Part shown: piece by piece, positions 32,160 through 41,051 of the stretch
Position numbering within the stretch: the first letter of the stretch is position 1
Layout: each line of letters starts with the position of its first letter
NCBI RefSeq assembly: GCF_014643515.1
Contig: NZ_BMJP01000003.1
Location: 1-64,000, forward strand
Source of the DNA: Sphingomonas prati
GTDB lineage: Bacteria > Pseudomonadota > Alphaproteobacteria > Sphingomonadales > Sphingomonadaceae
Direction of reading: 5' to 3'
DNA: 64,000 nt
Notes under the pieces: generated by a model
The model's input: the letters and a program-made list of their open reading frames with translations, nothing else
Database searches by the model: none
Told to the model about the DNA's origin: nothing
Translations under genes and position numbers: made by a program

Positions 32160-32192
32160 AGCAGGGGCGCTCCTCTGCCCAAACCGCGGGTT

Positions 32193-32389
32193 GTTCCCCG
32201 GCGAAGGCCGGGGCCTTGACGCAACCGCTTCACCTAGGCCCCGGCCTCCGCCGGGGAACGCAACGCCAGTCCCCAATCATTCCGTATCCTGGCGGATGCC
32301 GAGATCCAGCTAGGTCTCAGGCGGCAACGCTTGAACTTCACACGCAGCGCATGATGCCCAGCTGGATCCCCGCTTCCGCGGGGATACGC
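32193..32389. repeat. Cluster of dispersed palindromes between ctpA and dsbB
   Basis: This 247-base gap holds no gene. An inverted pair of GTTCCCCGGCG...GGCCGGGG units lies at 32193-32218 and 32231-32259, and a CTGGATCCCCGC...GCGGGGATAC hairpin at 32361-32387. All have close copies elsewhere in the window. Confidence 0.7.
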
Positions 32390-32406
32390 GCAGCAGGTGC
32401 AAGCGC

Positions 32407-32889
32407 ATGACGCTCACCCGCCCCCTGACCCAGGCCCGCACCCTCGCCCTCCTGGTCCCGGCCATCGCCCTCGCCGGCGCGCTAGGCTCCCAGTACATCG
32501 GCCACCTCTACCCCTGCGAAATGTGCCACTGGCAACGCTGGCCCCACTACGCCGCACTGGCCCTCGCCCTCGCCGCCTTCGCCACGGGCCAAAGCAAAGC
32601 CACCCGCTCGCTCGTCATCTTAGCCGCGCTGGCCATCTTCATCTCGGGCGCGATCGGCGTCTTCCATGCCGGCGTAGAATATCGCTGGTGGGAGGGCTTC
32701 ACAACCTGCACCGGCCTGCCGAACGGTGCAGCCGGCGGCGACATCATGGCGCAGATCTTGGCCGCGCCGATCGTGCGCTGCGATCAGGCGCAGTGGACGC
32801 TCGGCGATATTTCGCTCGCCGGGTTCAACGCACTCCTTTCCATTCCCGCCGCCATAGCCATCTGGGTGTTATGCCTGAAGCAACGCTGA
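32407..32889 (+). CDS. dsbB: Disulfide bond formation protein DsbB family
   Basis: Inner-membrane protein of 160 residues with four predicted transmembrane helices. The first redox pair is PCEMC near residues 38-42, in the family context YPCEMCHWQRWPHY; a second pair is formed by the cysteines in TTCTGLP and IVRCDQ on the second periplasmic loop. DsbB re-oxidises DsbA and passes electrons to quinone. No dsbA is adjacent. It overlaps the following coq7 gene by 19 bases. Confidence 0.9.
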   Translation: MTLTRPLTQARTLALLVPAIALAGALGSQYIGHLYPCEMCHWQRWPHYAALALALAAFATGQSKATRSLVILAALAIFISGAIGVFHAGVEYRWWEGFTTCTGLPNGAAGGDIMAQILAAPIVRCDQAQWTLGDISLAGFNALLSIPAAIAIWVLCLKQR

Positions 32890-33455
32890 TCCCCGCCGCC
32901 CCGCCCGCCACCGCGACGCAGCTTCCTGCGACGCTCGAAAGGCCGCCCGCCGCGCATGACTCGATGGTCCGCGTCGATCAGGCTGGCGAATATGGCGCCA
33001 CGCGTATCTATGCCGGCCAACTCGCCGTCATGGGCGATCGCGGCCGCGCCTCGCGCCTGATCGCCCGGATGGCCGCGCAGGAGGAACGCCACCGCGCGAT
33101 CTTCGACCGGATGATCGTCGATCGCGGAGTCCGCCCCACGCTGCTGCACCCGATCTGGAACGTCGCCGGCTTCGCGCTCGGCGCCGCCACCGCGCTGATC
33201 GGTCCGAAGGCCGCCATGGCGTGCACCGCCGCGGTCGAAACCGAAATCGACATCCATTACGAGGACCAGCGCCAGGCGATCGGCGATACCGACCCCGAAC
33301 TCGGTGCCATCGTCGCGGAGTTCCAGGCCGAGGAGGTCGAGCACCGCGAGATCGCACTGGCGGAGGGTGCGGAGGACGCATTCGGCTACCCCGTCATGTC
33401 CGCGCTGATCCGCTTCGGCTGCCGCGTCGCGATCGCCACGTCGAAGCGGATCTGA
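32871..33455 (+). CDS. coq7: Demethoxyubiquinone hydroxylase Coq7
   Basis: Di-iron monooxygenase of 194 residues that hydroxylates demethoxyubiquinone in ubiquinone synthesis. Iron ligands are visible in the duplicated pattern: VRVDQAGEYGATRIYAGQL, MAAQEERHRAIFD, then AAVETEIDIHYEDQRQAI and FQAEEVEHREIALAEGA. The ATG at 32871 (MPEATLIPAAPP) sits inside the end of dsbB; the long upstream frame is the +1 shadow of dsbB. Pairing with a quinone-dependent DsbB is suggestive but may be coincidental. Confidence 0.94.
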   Translation: MPEATLIPAAPPATATQLPATLERPPAAHDSMVRVDQAGEYGATRIYAGQLAVMGDRGRASRLIARMAAQEERHRAIFDRMIVDRGVRPTLLHPIWNVAGFALGAATALIGPKAAMACTAAVETEIDIHYEDQRQAIGDTDPELGAIVAEFQAEEVEHREIALAEGAEDAFGYPVMSALIRFGCRVAIATSKRI

Positions 33456-33515
33456 CGGCACGCATCCCCGCGGGCGCCCGTGCGTTCGGACCAAGATAGA
33501 ACAGAGGTACACGAC

Positions 33516-33899
33516 ATGCGCGCATCCATCCTCCTCGCCGCCGGGCTGCTTTCGGGCCTGGCCGGCATCGCCGCCCCGGCGACGGCGCAGACGCGCGGCA
33601 CCGTCATCACGATCTTCGGCAACGACAAATGCCCGGTCAGCAACGGCGAACAGACCAACATCTGCGTCCGCGCACCCGAGTCCGAGCGCTTCCGTATTCC
33701 GGAGACGCTACGCGAAACCAATAACGCCGCCCCCGCGGCGCAGCGTCGCGTCGACGCCGCCCGCGCGGTCGACAACAGCACGATCGGCACCTGCTCCGCG
33801 TCCGGCCCCGGCGGGATGATCGGTTGCCAGCGCCAGGAATTTGCCAAGGCCCGCGCCGAGCGCAAGGCCGCCAAGGCCGCAGTCCCCGTCATCGAATAA
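33516..33899 (+). CDS. Small exported protein of unknown function
   Basis: A 127-residue protein with signal peptide MRASILLAAGLLSGLAGIAA ending near ATAQ. The mature part contains four cysteines in the order NDKCPVSNGEQTNICVR and GTCSASGPGGMIGCQRQ, suggesting two periplasmic disulfides, and a basic Ala/Lys-rich C-terminus. A GAGGTAC ribosome-binding site precedes the ATG. I do not recognise the family. It sits between coq7 and an iron-uptake operon, separated from the latter by a likely operator. Confidence 0.7.
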   Translation: MRASILLAAGLLSGLAGIAAPATAQTRGTVITIFGNDKCPVSNGEQTNICVRAPESERFRIPETLRETNNAAPAAQRRVDAARAVDNSTIGTCSASGPGGMIGCQRQEFAKARAERKAAKAAVPVIE

Positions 33900-33913
33900 C
33901 AGCTAGTCGCTTC

Positions 33914-33959
33914 TCATTCGCAATAGCGATTGACTCGATTGCGAGTCAGTCGCATTAGC
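33914..33959. promoter_or_regulatory. Tandem candidate operator upstream of the TonB receptor
   Basis: TCATTCGCAATAGC (33914-33927) and TCAGTCGCATTAGC (33946-33959) are direct repeats with two differences, 32 bases apart (about three helical turns). Between and overlapping them TGACTCG-ATTG-CGAGTCA is a perfect 7-bp inverted repeat. The AT-rich CGCAATAG/CGCATTAG sequences resemble elements seen before iron-regulated TonB receptor genes, so a Fur-type operator is likely, but this is inference. Confidence 0.5.
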
Positions 33960-34000
33960 TCTCCCGGGAGCCGGAACCATCCGGCTGGGGAGAAGCAGCT

Positions 34001-36490
34001 TTGTCCGACGTCGCCACCACCGCCGCGCCCGCGCGCCCGGCCATGTTCCTCGCGCTCGGCTGCGTCGGCTTCATCGCCTCCGCCCCCGCCTGGGCCGCCG
34101 ATGCGGACGCCACCAAGGATGAGGGCGCACCCGACATCCTGGTCGACGGCGTCCGTGAAAAGCCCAAGCTGATCTCGCCCAAGGCGGTCGCCGACCTGAT
34201 CGACACGCCGCGCTCCATCGTGGTGATCGACAAGGAAACGATCCGCGAAACCGGCTCCGCCTCGCTGGTCGAGGCGCTCCGCACCGTCCCCGGCATCACC
34301 TTCGGCGCGGCGGAGGGCGGCAACCCGATCGGCGACCGCCCGTTCATCCGCGGGTTCGACAGCCAGGGCTCGACCTATCTCGACGGCGTCCGCGATATCG
34401 GCGCGCAGAACCGCGAGGTGTTCGCGGTCGAACAGATCCAGGTCGTGCGCGGGTCGGACAGTACACTCGGCGGTCGCGGCTCGGCCGGCGGCTCGCTCAA
34501 CATCGTCTCGAAACTGCCCGAGGCGCGCACCTTCGCGACTGCGGATCTCAGCTTCGGCACCGCCGACTACAAGCGCACCGTCGCCGACCTGAACTACCAG
34601 CTGTCCGACACCGTCGCGGTCCGGCTGAACGGCCTGTGGCACGATCAGGACGTCGCCGGCCGCGACGCGATCTACAGCAAGCGCTGGGGCGTCGCGCCGT
34701 CGATCACCATCGGCCTCGGCACGCCGACCCGCCTGACCGCCAGCTATTATCACCTCGAAAGCGACGAACTGCCCGACAGCGGCATCCCGTTCCTCTACAC
34801 CATCGGCAACACGCCCAAGCTCGGCACGCACTATTCCGAGCCCGCGGTCGGCGCGATCACCACCATCGCCGGCACCACCGGCACGGTCGACCGCGACACC
34901 TATTACGGGCTGAAGGACCGCGACTTCCGCGACGCGACGACCGATCAGGCCACGCTCCGCGTCGAACACGACTTCGGCGGCGTCACGCTCCGCAACTTCT
35001 CACGCTTCAGCCACAGCGCGCAAAGCTACATCTTCACCATGCCCGACGACAGCCAGGGCAATGTTTACGGCACCAGCGCCGCCAGCCCCGCCACCGCCGG
35101 CGGCCAGGTCTGGCGCCGCGCCAACACGCGCTTCGGCTCGACCGACTCGATCATTAACCAGACCGACCTGTACGGCACGCTGTCGACAGGCACGATCAAG
35201 CACAGCTTTGCGGTCGGCACCGAGGTCTCGTGGGAGAAAGCCGTCCGCGGCGCCTATGTCCTGTCCGACGGCCGCAACGGCAGCCCGCGGTGCAGCGCAC
35301 TCGGCGTCGCGCGCTACACCTGCACCAGCGCGTTCACGCCCAACCCGAACGACCCGTTCGTCAATTACAGCACCGACACCGCCACCGGCGTGCCGACCGC
35401 GATCACCAAGGGCCTGCCGATCACCCGGACGCAGAACGACGCGCGCACCATTGCGGTCTACGGCTTCGACTCGATCACGCTCACCGATGCGCTGATCCTC
35501 AACCTCGGCCTGCGCTACGACGACTTCCACATCGAATCGCAGCCCGGCCTCACCGCCACGTCGACCGGCCCGCGCTACCGCCTGACCCGCGACGACCAGC
35601 TGCTCAACGGCCAGGTCGGCCTTGTCTTCAAACCGACCGCGCACAGCAGCCTCTACGCCTCGTTCGCCACCGCCGCGACGCCGCCGAACAGCCTGCTGGG
35701 TGAGGGTGCCGAACAGAACGGCATCGCCGCCGCGGCGGGCACGGCCGCGGACCAGATCGCCGCCGCCACGCTCCTGCTCGACGCGCTGAAGGTCGAGAAG
35801 ACCAAATCCTACGAGGTCGGCGCAAAGGTCGATCTGTTCGGCGACCGGCTCTCGCTCACCGCCGCCGCATTCCGCACCGAAACGAAGAATGCCCGCGCCA
35901 CCAGCGACGCCGGCACCGTCACCTTCATCGGCGAACGGCGGATCGAGGGCGTCGAACTGGGCGCGAACGGCACGATCCTGCCGGGCTGGACCGTCACCGG
36001 CGGCTACACCTATCTCGACGCGCAGATCGTCGACGGCGGCTTCTCCACGCTCACCGCCGCCGCGGTCGGGGCACAGGCCGCCAAGACCGTCAGCGTCGTC
36101 TCGGTCAACACCGGCCGCCGCTTCCCGCAGACCGCCAAGCACAGCGCCACGCTCTGGACCAACTGGCAGGCGACCCCCGCGTTCAGCCTCGGCGGCGGCG
36201 GTTTCTACACCGGCCGCGTGATCGGCGGCTATTCCGACAATCGTAGCGCGGTGCAGGACGCGGCCGGCGTCGTCACCGTCGTGCCCGCGAGCAGGACGCT
36301 GATCCGCTCCGTCCCAGGCTACTGGCGGTTCGACGCGCGTGCCGCCTACCGGTTCAACAACGCGGTCGAACTGGCCGTCAACGTCCAGAACCTGACCGAC
36401 AAGACCTATTTCAACCAGGTCTACACCGCCCATTATGCCGGCATCGCCCCCGGCCGCTCCGCCTTCGCCACGCTCAGCCTGAAATACTGA
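34001..36490 (+). CDS. TonB-dependent siderophore receptor (Fiu-like)
   Basis: Outer-membrane receptor of 829 residues for ferric catecholate-type siderophores or related iron complexes. A signal peptide (AMFLALGCVGFIASAPAWA) precedes the plug domain (SIVVIDKETIRETGSASLVE, then LRTVPGITFGAAEGGNPIG and RPFIRGFDSQGSTYLDGVRD); a beta-barrel with periodic aromatic strands follows and ends with a C-terminal aromatic residue (SAFATLSLKY). The start is TTG 34001, preceded by GGGGAG; the next ATG (34043) falls within the signal peptide. Genes for a Sel1 protein and PiuC/YbiX follow, as in fiu-ybiX of enterobacteria, supporting iron specificity. Confidence 0.9.
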   Translation: MSDVATTAAPARPAMFLALGCVGFIASAPAWAADADATKDEGAPDILVDGVREKPKLISPKAVADLIDTPRSIVVIDKETIRETGSASLVEALRTVPGITFGAAEGGNPIGDRPFIRGFDSQGSTYLDGVRDIGAQNREVFAVEQIQVVRGSDSTLGGRGSAGGSLNIVSKLPEARTFATADLSFGTADYKRTVADLNYQLSDTVAVRLNGLWHDQDVAGRDAIYSKRWGVAPSITIGLGTPTRLTASYYHLESDELPDSGIPFLYTIGNTPKLGTHYSEPAVGAITTIAGTTGTVDRDTYYGLKDRDFRDATTDQATLRVEHDFGGVTLRNFSRFSHSAQSYIFTMPDDSQGNVYGTSAASPATAGGQVWRRANTRFGSTDSIINQTDLYGTLSTGTIKHSFAVGTEVSWEKAVRGAYVLSDGRNGSPRCSALGVARYTCTSAFTPNPNDPFVNYSTDTATGVPTAITKGLPITRTQNDARTIAVYGFDSITLTDALILNLGLRYDDFHIESQPGLTATSTGPRYRLTRDDQLLNGQVGLVFKPTAHSSLYASFATAATPPNSLLGEGAEQNGIAAAAGTAADQIAAATLLLDALKVEKTKSYEVGAKVDLFGDRLSLTAAAFRTETKNARATSDAGTVTFIGERRIEGVELGANGTILPGWTVTGGYTYLDAQIVDGGFSTLTAAAVGAQAAKTVSVVSVNTGRRFPQTAKHSATLWTNWQATPAFSLGGGGFYTGRVIGGYSDNRSAVQDAAGVVTVVPASRTLIRSVPGYWRFDARAAYRFNNAVELAVNVQNLTDKTYFNQVYTAHYAGIAPGRSAFATLSLKY

Positions 36491-36498
36491 GCACCCCG

Positions 36499-37227
36499 AT
36501 GACCGCCGCCGCCGCGCTCGACACGCCCTCCCCCGCGGACCTGACCGCCGCGCTCGCCGGCCCGGACCGTGCCCAGTTCGTCCGCCGCGCCGCGCTGGCC
36601 GGCGTGGCGGAGGCGCAGATGGTGCTCGGCCAGATGCTGCTCGACGGCCGCGACCTGCCGCAGGACCCGGCCGCCGCCTTCGGCTGGTTCACCGTCGCGG
36701 CGCGCGCGGATCACCTGCCCGCGATCAACATGGTCGGGCGCTGCTACGATCTCGGCTGGGGCGTCGCGGTGGACAAGCCGCTCGCCGCCCGCTGGTACCG
36801 CACGGCGGCACAACGCGGGCTCGACTGGGGCATGTATAATTACGGCACGCTGCTGGCCCTTGGCGACGGCGTGCCGCAGGATCGCGCCGCCGCCCTCGCC
36901 TGGTTCGGCCGCGCCGCCGACATGGGCAACGCGAAGGCCGCGAACTTCGTCGGCAGCTTCCACGAAGACGGCTGGGTCGTCCCCGTCGACTTGGCCGAGG
37001 CCGCACGCTGCTACGCGATCGCCGCGGTCGGCGGCGACTTCCGCGGACAGTTCAACCACGCCCGCATGCTGATCGCCAACGGCGACCTCGCCACGGCGCG
37101 CACCTGGCTCGAACGCAGCGCCGCGGGCGGCAACCCCCGCTTCCGCGCACAGGCCGCCGCCTGGCTCCGCGCCCACCCGCTACCTGCCTGCGCCGCGCTC
37201 GCGCCGCTGTTCGATCCCGCCGCATGA
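36499..37227 (+). CDS. Sel1-repeat protein in the iron-uptake operon
   Basis: A 242-residue protein made mostly of Sel1-like tetratricopeptide repeats of about 36 residues: [80 protein letters not shown]. There is no signal peptide, so it is probably cytosolic. Sel1 proteins are adaptor scaffolds; its partner is unknown. It starts 8 bases after the TonB receptor stop and overlaps piuC by four bases (ATGA), which fixes it in the operon. Confidence 0.82.
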   Translation: MTAAAALDTPSPADLTAALAGPDRAQFVRRAALAGVAEAQMVLGQMLLDGRDLPQDPAAAFGWFTVAARADHLPAINMVGRCYDLGWGVAVDKPLAARWYRTAAQRGLDWGMYNYGTLLALGDGVPQDRAAALAWFGRAADMGNAKAANFVGSFHEDGWVVPVDLAEAARCYAIAAVGGDFRGQFNHARMLIANGDLATARTWLERSAAGGNPRFRAQAAAWLRAHPLPACAALAPLFDPAA

Positions 37228-37907
37228 TGCGCGCCATCCCCGATATCCTGTCGCCGCAGGCAGTCGCCGATCTCCGCGCCCGCCTGCTCGCCGCCGACTG
37301 GATCGACGGCAACGCCACCTCCGGCGCGCAGTCCGCGCTCGCCAAGCGCAACCGCCAGCTGCCCGAGGACTCCCCCGTTGCGGCCGATCTTGGCGGCCAG
37401 GTCCTCGACGCACTCGGCCGCTCGCCGCTGTTCGTCGCGGCGGCCCTTCCGCTCAAGGTCTACCCGCCGTTGTTCAACGCCTACAGCGGCGGCGAGGCGT
37501 TTGGCACGCATGTCGACGCCGCGATCCGCATCCGCCGCGGCAGCGATTTCCGCATCCGCTCCGATCTGTCCGCCACCCTCTTCCTCTCCGACCCGGACGA
37601 CTATGACGGCGGCGAACTGGTGATCGAGGGCGGCCTCGCGCCGCAGCGGATCAAGCTGCCCGCCGGCCACATGCTGCTCTACCCCGCGAACACGCTCCAC
37701 CGCGTCGAACCGGTCACGCGCGGCACGCGGCACGCCGCCTTCTTCTGGATCCAGTCGATGGTCCGCGACTTGGCCGCGCGCACCATGTTGTTCGATCTCG
37801 ACCAGAGCATCCAGGCGCTCGGGGCGGCGCTCGATCCCGGCCACGCCGAGCTCGTCCGGCTGACCGGCCTCTACCACAACCTCCTGCGTCGCTGGGCCGA
37901 CGCCTGA
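37224..37907 (+). CDS. piuC: Fe2+-dependent dioxygenase PiuC/YbiX (PKHD-type hydroxylase)
   Basis: A 227-residue 2-oxoglutarate/Fe(II)-dependent oxygenase of the PiuC/YbiX family. The iron triad is GTHVDAAIR (His-x-Asp, near residues 94-96) and NTLHRVEPV (distal His near residue 157), and the 2-oxoglutarate-binding arginine lies in [32 protein letters not shown] and [15 protein letters not shown] are family signatures. PiuC genes accompany catecholate siderophore receptors; the substrate is not known. Length and context agree. Confidence 0.92.
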   Translation: MMRAIPDILSPQAVADLRARLLAADWIDGNATSGAQSALAKRNRQLPEDSPVAADLGGQVLDALGRSPLFVAAALPLKVYPPLFNAYSGGEAFGTHVDAAIRIRRGSDFRIRSDLSATLFLSDPDDYDGGELVIEGGLAPQRIKLPAGHMLLYPANTLHRVEPVTRGTRHAAFFWIQSMVRDLAARTMLFDLDQSIQALGAALDPGHAELVRLTGLYHNLLRRWADA

Positions 37908-37947
37908 CGGCTCGACTAACCCGTTGGGACACGTCAAGAATGGCGCC

Positions 37948-38691
37948 ATGCCCGCGCTCCGCATCCTGATTGTCGACGATGAGACGCTCGCGCTCGACCG
38001 GCTCGAAACGATGCTGTCGCGGATCGACGACGTCGTGGTCGTCGCGCGCGCGTCGGACGGCATCGATGCGGTCGACCGCATCGCAGCACTCCGCCCCGAC
38101 CTCGTCCTGCTCGATATCCAGATGCCCGGGCTCGACGGTCTCGGCGTCGCCGCGGCCCTCGGCGACGGCCCGCGCCCCGACCTCGTCTTCGTCACCGCAC
38201 ACGATCATCACGCCCCCGCTGCGTTCGACGTCGACGCGGTGGACTATCTCCTGAAACCCGTCGATCCGGACCGCCTCGCCCGCGCCATTGCCCGCGTCCG
38301 CCTGCGCCGCAGCGGCCGCCCCCCGGTCACGCCCCCCGCCGCCGGCCCGAATGCGCCAGTCGGCACCACGCAGGATCTCTGGGTCCCCGACCGCACCGGC
38401 CTGCGCCGCGTCGCGATCGCCGACATCGGCTGGATCGAGGCGGCGCGCGACTATGTCCTGCTCCACGCCGCGGACCGCAGCCACATGCTGCGCATCACCA
38501 TGACCGACCTCGAACGCCGCCTCGCCGGCTCCGCGCTCGTCCGCGTCCACCGCTCCGCCTTCGTTCGCCCCGACCGCGTCGCCCGCATCGGCCGCTCCGG
38601 CCGCACCGCCGTCCTTATCCTGACCGACGGCACCCAGGTGCAAGTCGGCCCCAGCTACCTCGACAAGCTGGACGCCATCCTCGCCGGCTGA
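37948..38691 (+). CDS. LytTR response regulator (first copy)
   Basis: A 247-residue response regulator. The receiver domain has acidic VDDE, the phospho-acceptor aspartate in LVLLDIQMPGLDG, the conserved threonine in FVTAHDHHAP and the lysine in DYLLKPVD. A proline/alanine linker precedes the LytTR DNA-binding domain (DIGWIEAARDYVLLHAADRS, then VRVHRSAFVRPDRVARI). I choose ATG 37948; a TTG lies 24 bases upstream. It is separated by 266 bases of repeats from a LytS-type kinase that also has its own overlapping LytTR regulator. Confidence 0.9.
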   Translation: MPALRILIVDDETLALDRLETMLSRIDDVVVVARASDGIDAVDRIAALRPDLVLLDIQMPGLDGLGVAAALGDGPRPDLVFVTAHDHHAPAAFDVDAVDYLLKPVDPDRLARAIARVRLRRSGRPPVTPPAAGPNAPVGTTQDLWVPDRTGLRRVAIADIGWIEAARDYVLLHAADRSHMLRITMTDLERRLAGSALVRVHRSAFVRPDRVARIGRSGRTAVLILTDGTQVQVGPSYLDKLDAILAG

Positions 38692-38704
38692 GCCAGGCAA
38701 AAGC

Positions 38705-38885
38705 CCTCCCCCACCGGGGGGAGGGTTGGGTGGGGGGCTTAGACTTGAAGGGCCCGAGAACTCCAAGCCAAACCATACCCCCTCTCCCCTCCGGGGAGAG
38801 GGCTGGGGAGAGGGGCAGTGGCTTGATGCAACCAACACCCCCAGCCAAGCCCCCCACCCCAACCCTCCCCCCGGTGGGTGGAGGG
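38705..38885. repeat. Cluster of dispersed palindromes before the LytS-type kinase
   Basis: Three hairpins fill the gap: CCCTCCCCC/GGGGGAGGG at 38705-38726, CCCTCTCCCC/GGGGAGAGGG at 38780-38802, and an inverted copy of the first family (CCACCCCAACCCTCCCCCC and GGTGGGTGGAGGGGG) at about 38850-38885. No gene is visible. Confidence 0.7.
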
Positions 38886-38957
38886 GGCAGACACACCCAC
38901 TCCACCCACAAACCCACAAAGCTTCACCCCCGCCCCCCTTTCCTCTATCATGCCCCG

Positions 38958-40052
38958 ATGGCATCCCTCCGCCCCGGCGCCCGTCCCTTCTTCGATGACA
39001 AGAACCGTGCGTTCTGGATCCTGCAGTCGGCCGGCTGGACGGGCTATTTCCTGCTCCGTTCGCTCAACGGCATCGCCAACGCGATGGGCCTGCTGTTCAT
39101 CGTGCCAACAGCACTCGCCACCGCATCCGGTTTCTCGCTCACCTTGCTGATGGCGGCCATCTTCCGCCGCCTCATCACGATGAAACCGATCGTCACCTGG
39201 GGCGTCTCGATCCCGATCCTGCTGATCGCGTCCGCCGTGTTTTCGACGATCGAGGTGTGGGCCCACGCCACTTTCTACCGCCCCGGCGTGATGCCTTCGG
39301 GGCTCGAATTCTTCGGCGCGATCATCCTCGATTTCTCGCTGCTCGTGGCCTGGTCGGCGCTCTATTACGGCATCAATTTCTACCTGCTGCTCGAACAGCA
39401 GCTCGACCGCGCAGCCAAGCTCGAAAGCCAGGCCGCCACCTCGCAACTCGCGATGCTGCGCTACCAGCTCAACCCGCATTTCCTGTTCAACACATTGAAT
39501 TCCATCTCGACTCTCGTGCTGCTGAAACAGACCGATCGCGCCAACGCCATGTTGTCGCGGCTCTCCTCCTTCATGCGCTACACACTGGTCAATGATCCCG
39601 CGGGCGAGGTGACGGTGGCGCAGGAGATCGAGACGCTGAAGCTCTATCTCGAGATTGAGAAGATGCGGTTCGAGGATCGCCTCCGCACCAGCTTCCGCGT
39701 CGATCCGCCGGCCGACCGCGCCTACCTCCCCTCGCTGCTGCTCCAGCCGCTGGTCGAGAACGCCATCAAATATGCGGTGACGCCAAAAGAGGACGGCGCC
39801 GACATTTCGGTCGAGGCGCGGCTGGCCAACGGCCGGGTCCAGATCCGGGTGTCGGACACCGGGCCGGGGTTGAACGAGGGCGTTCCGCGGACCACCTCAT
39901 CGACTGGCGTCGGTCTGGCGAACATACGCGACCGGCTGGCGCAAGCTTATGGCGCGGACCAGCGCTTCGATATTCAAACGAATCCGGAAGGAGGGTTCGC
40001 CGTCTTGATCGAAATCCCCTTCCGGCCTGAGTTATCCAAGGAAAACGCATGA
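38958..40052 (+). CDS. LytS/YehU-type sensor histidine kinase
   Basis: A 364-residue membrane kinase. Four to five hydrophobic helices occupy residues about 25-155 (GLLFIVPTALATASGFSLTL, VSIPILLIASAVFSTIEVWA, IILDFSLLVAWSALYYGINF). The cytoplasmic part has the His_kinase motif LRYQLNPHFLFNTLNSISTL with the phospho-accepting histidine, then an HATPase domain with QPLVENAIKYAV (N box), VSDTGPGLN (G1) and GVGLANIRDRL (G2). Its stop overlaps the next LytTR regulator by four bases, so these two form the cognate pair. The signal is unknown. Confidence 0.92.
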   Translation: MASLRPGARPFFDDKNRAFWILQSAGWTGYFLLRSLNGIANAMGLLFIVPTALATASGFSLTLLMAAIFRRLITMKPIVTWGVSIPILLIASAVFSTIEVWAHATFYRPGVMPSGLEFFGAIILDFSLLVAWSALYYGINFYLLLEQQLDRAAKLESQAATSQLAMLRYQLNPHFLFNTLNSISTLVLLKQTDRANAMLSRLSSFMRYTLVNDPAGEVTVAQEIETLKLYLEIEKMRFEDRLRTSFRVDPPADRAYLPSLLLQPLVENAIKYAVTPKEDGADISVEARLANGRVQIRVSDTGPGLNEGVPRTTSSTGVGLANIRDRLAQAYGADQRFDIQTNPEGGFAVLIEIPFRPELSKENA

Positions 40053-40855
40053 CGATCCGCACCATCCTCGTCGACGACGAATCGCTGGCGATCCAGGGCC
40101 TGCAATTGCGGCTCGAACCGCATGAGGACGTCGAAATCATCGAAACGTGCAGCAACGGGCGCGAAGCGATCCGTGCTATCAAGACGCACAAACCCGACCT
40201 TGTGTTCCTCGACATCCAGATGCCCGGCTTCGACGGCTTCTCCGTCATCCAGGGCCTGATGGAGGTCGAACCACCGCTCTTCGTCTTCGTCACCGCCTAT
40301 ATGGACCACGCCCTGCGCGCGTTCGAGGCGGACGCCGTCGACTATCTCATGAAGCCGGTTGAGACCGACCGCCTCGCCGACACGCTCGACCGCGTCCGCC
40401 AGCGCCTCGCCGCGCGTCGCGGGCAAGAGGAAGCCGGCCGCTTGAAGGAAGTGCTGGCCGAGGTCGCGCCCGACACGATGGACGCCATCACCGACGGCCA
40501 CAGCAGCGAGGCTCCGGCCGCCAACCGTTTCGAAAAGCTCATCAACATCAAGGACCGCGGCCAGATCTTCCGCGTCGACGTCGACACGATCGAGCGGATC
40601 GACGCCGCTGGCGACTATATGTGCATCTACACCGGCGACAACACGCTGATCCTGCGCGAAACGATGAAGGACCTCGAAAAGCGTCTCGACCCGCGCCGCT
40701 TCCAGCGCGTCCACCGCTCCACCATCGTGAACCTGGACCTGGTGAAGGAGGTCAAACCCCACACCAACGGCGAATGCTTCCTCGTCTTGGGGTCCGGCGC
40801 CCAGGTTAAAGTCAGCCGCAGCTACCGTGACGTGGTCGCCCGCTTCGTCCACTAA
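40049..40855 (+). CDS. LytTR response regulator (second copy, cognate to the kinase)
   Basis: A 268-residue regulator with receiver domain (VDDES, LVFLDIQMPGFDG with phospho-Asp, FVTAYMDHAL, DYLMKPVE), a 60-residue charged linker and a LytTR domain (VDTIERIDAAGDYMCIYTGD, RFQRVHRSTIVNLDLVKEV, then SRSYRDVVARF). The ATG overlaps the kinase TGA. It differs from the regulator at 37948 in the linker and recognition region, so the two may bind different sites. Confidence 0.92.
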   Translation: MTIRTILVDDESLAIQGLQLRLEPHEDVEIIETCSNGREAIRAIKTHKPDLVFLDIQMPGFDGFSVIQGLMEVEPPLFVFVTAYMDHALRAFEADAVDYLMKPVETDRLADTLDRVRQRLAARRGQEEAGRLKEVLAEVAPDTMDAITDGHSSEAPAANRFEKLINIKDRGQIFRVDVDTIERIDAAGDYMCIYTGDNTLILRETMKDLEKRLDPRRFQRVHRSTIVNLDLVKEVKPHTNGECFLVLGSGAQVKVSRSYRDVVARFVH

Positions 40856-40865
40856 GAGAACCACT

Positions 40866-41030
40866 GTTCCCCCGCGGACGCGGGGGTCCAGCTAAGCCCC
40901 AAAAGCTGCACCAAGTCGCAAAGCTGGATCCCCGCATCCGCGGGGATACTCAAAGCCGCGATTGTTCCCCGGCGTAGGCCGGGGCCTAGGTGAAACGCTC
41001 GCCCCTAGGCCCCGGCCTACGCCGGGGAAC
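40866..41030. repeat. Four-unit palindrome cluster between the LytTR regulator and msrB
   Basis: Two GGATCCCCGC-type units in opposite orientation (40866-40892 and 40922-40949) are followed by a 68-base perfect inverted repeat at 40963-41030 whose 27-base arms each contain a CCCCGGC/GCCGGGG hairpin and end in CCTAGG. The arrangement resembles REP/BIME-type composites. It lies between convergent genes. Confidence 0.75.
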
Positions 41031-41051
41031 TGCGGCGGAAGCGCGTAAACC

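Noticed and set aside
40866-41030. Possible CRISPR or attachment site
   Set aside because: Units are palindromes in mixed orientation with no regular unique spacers; they match dispersed elements elsewhere.
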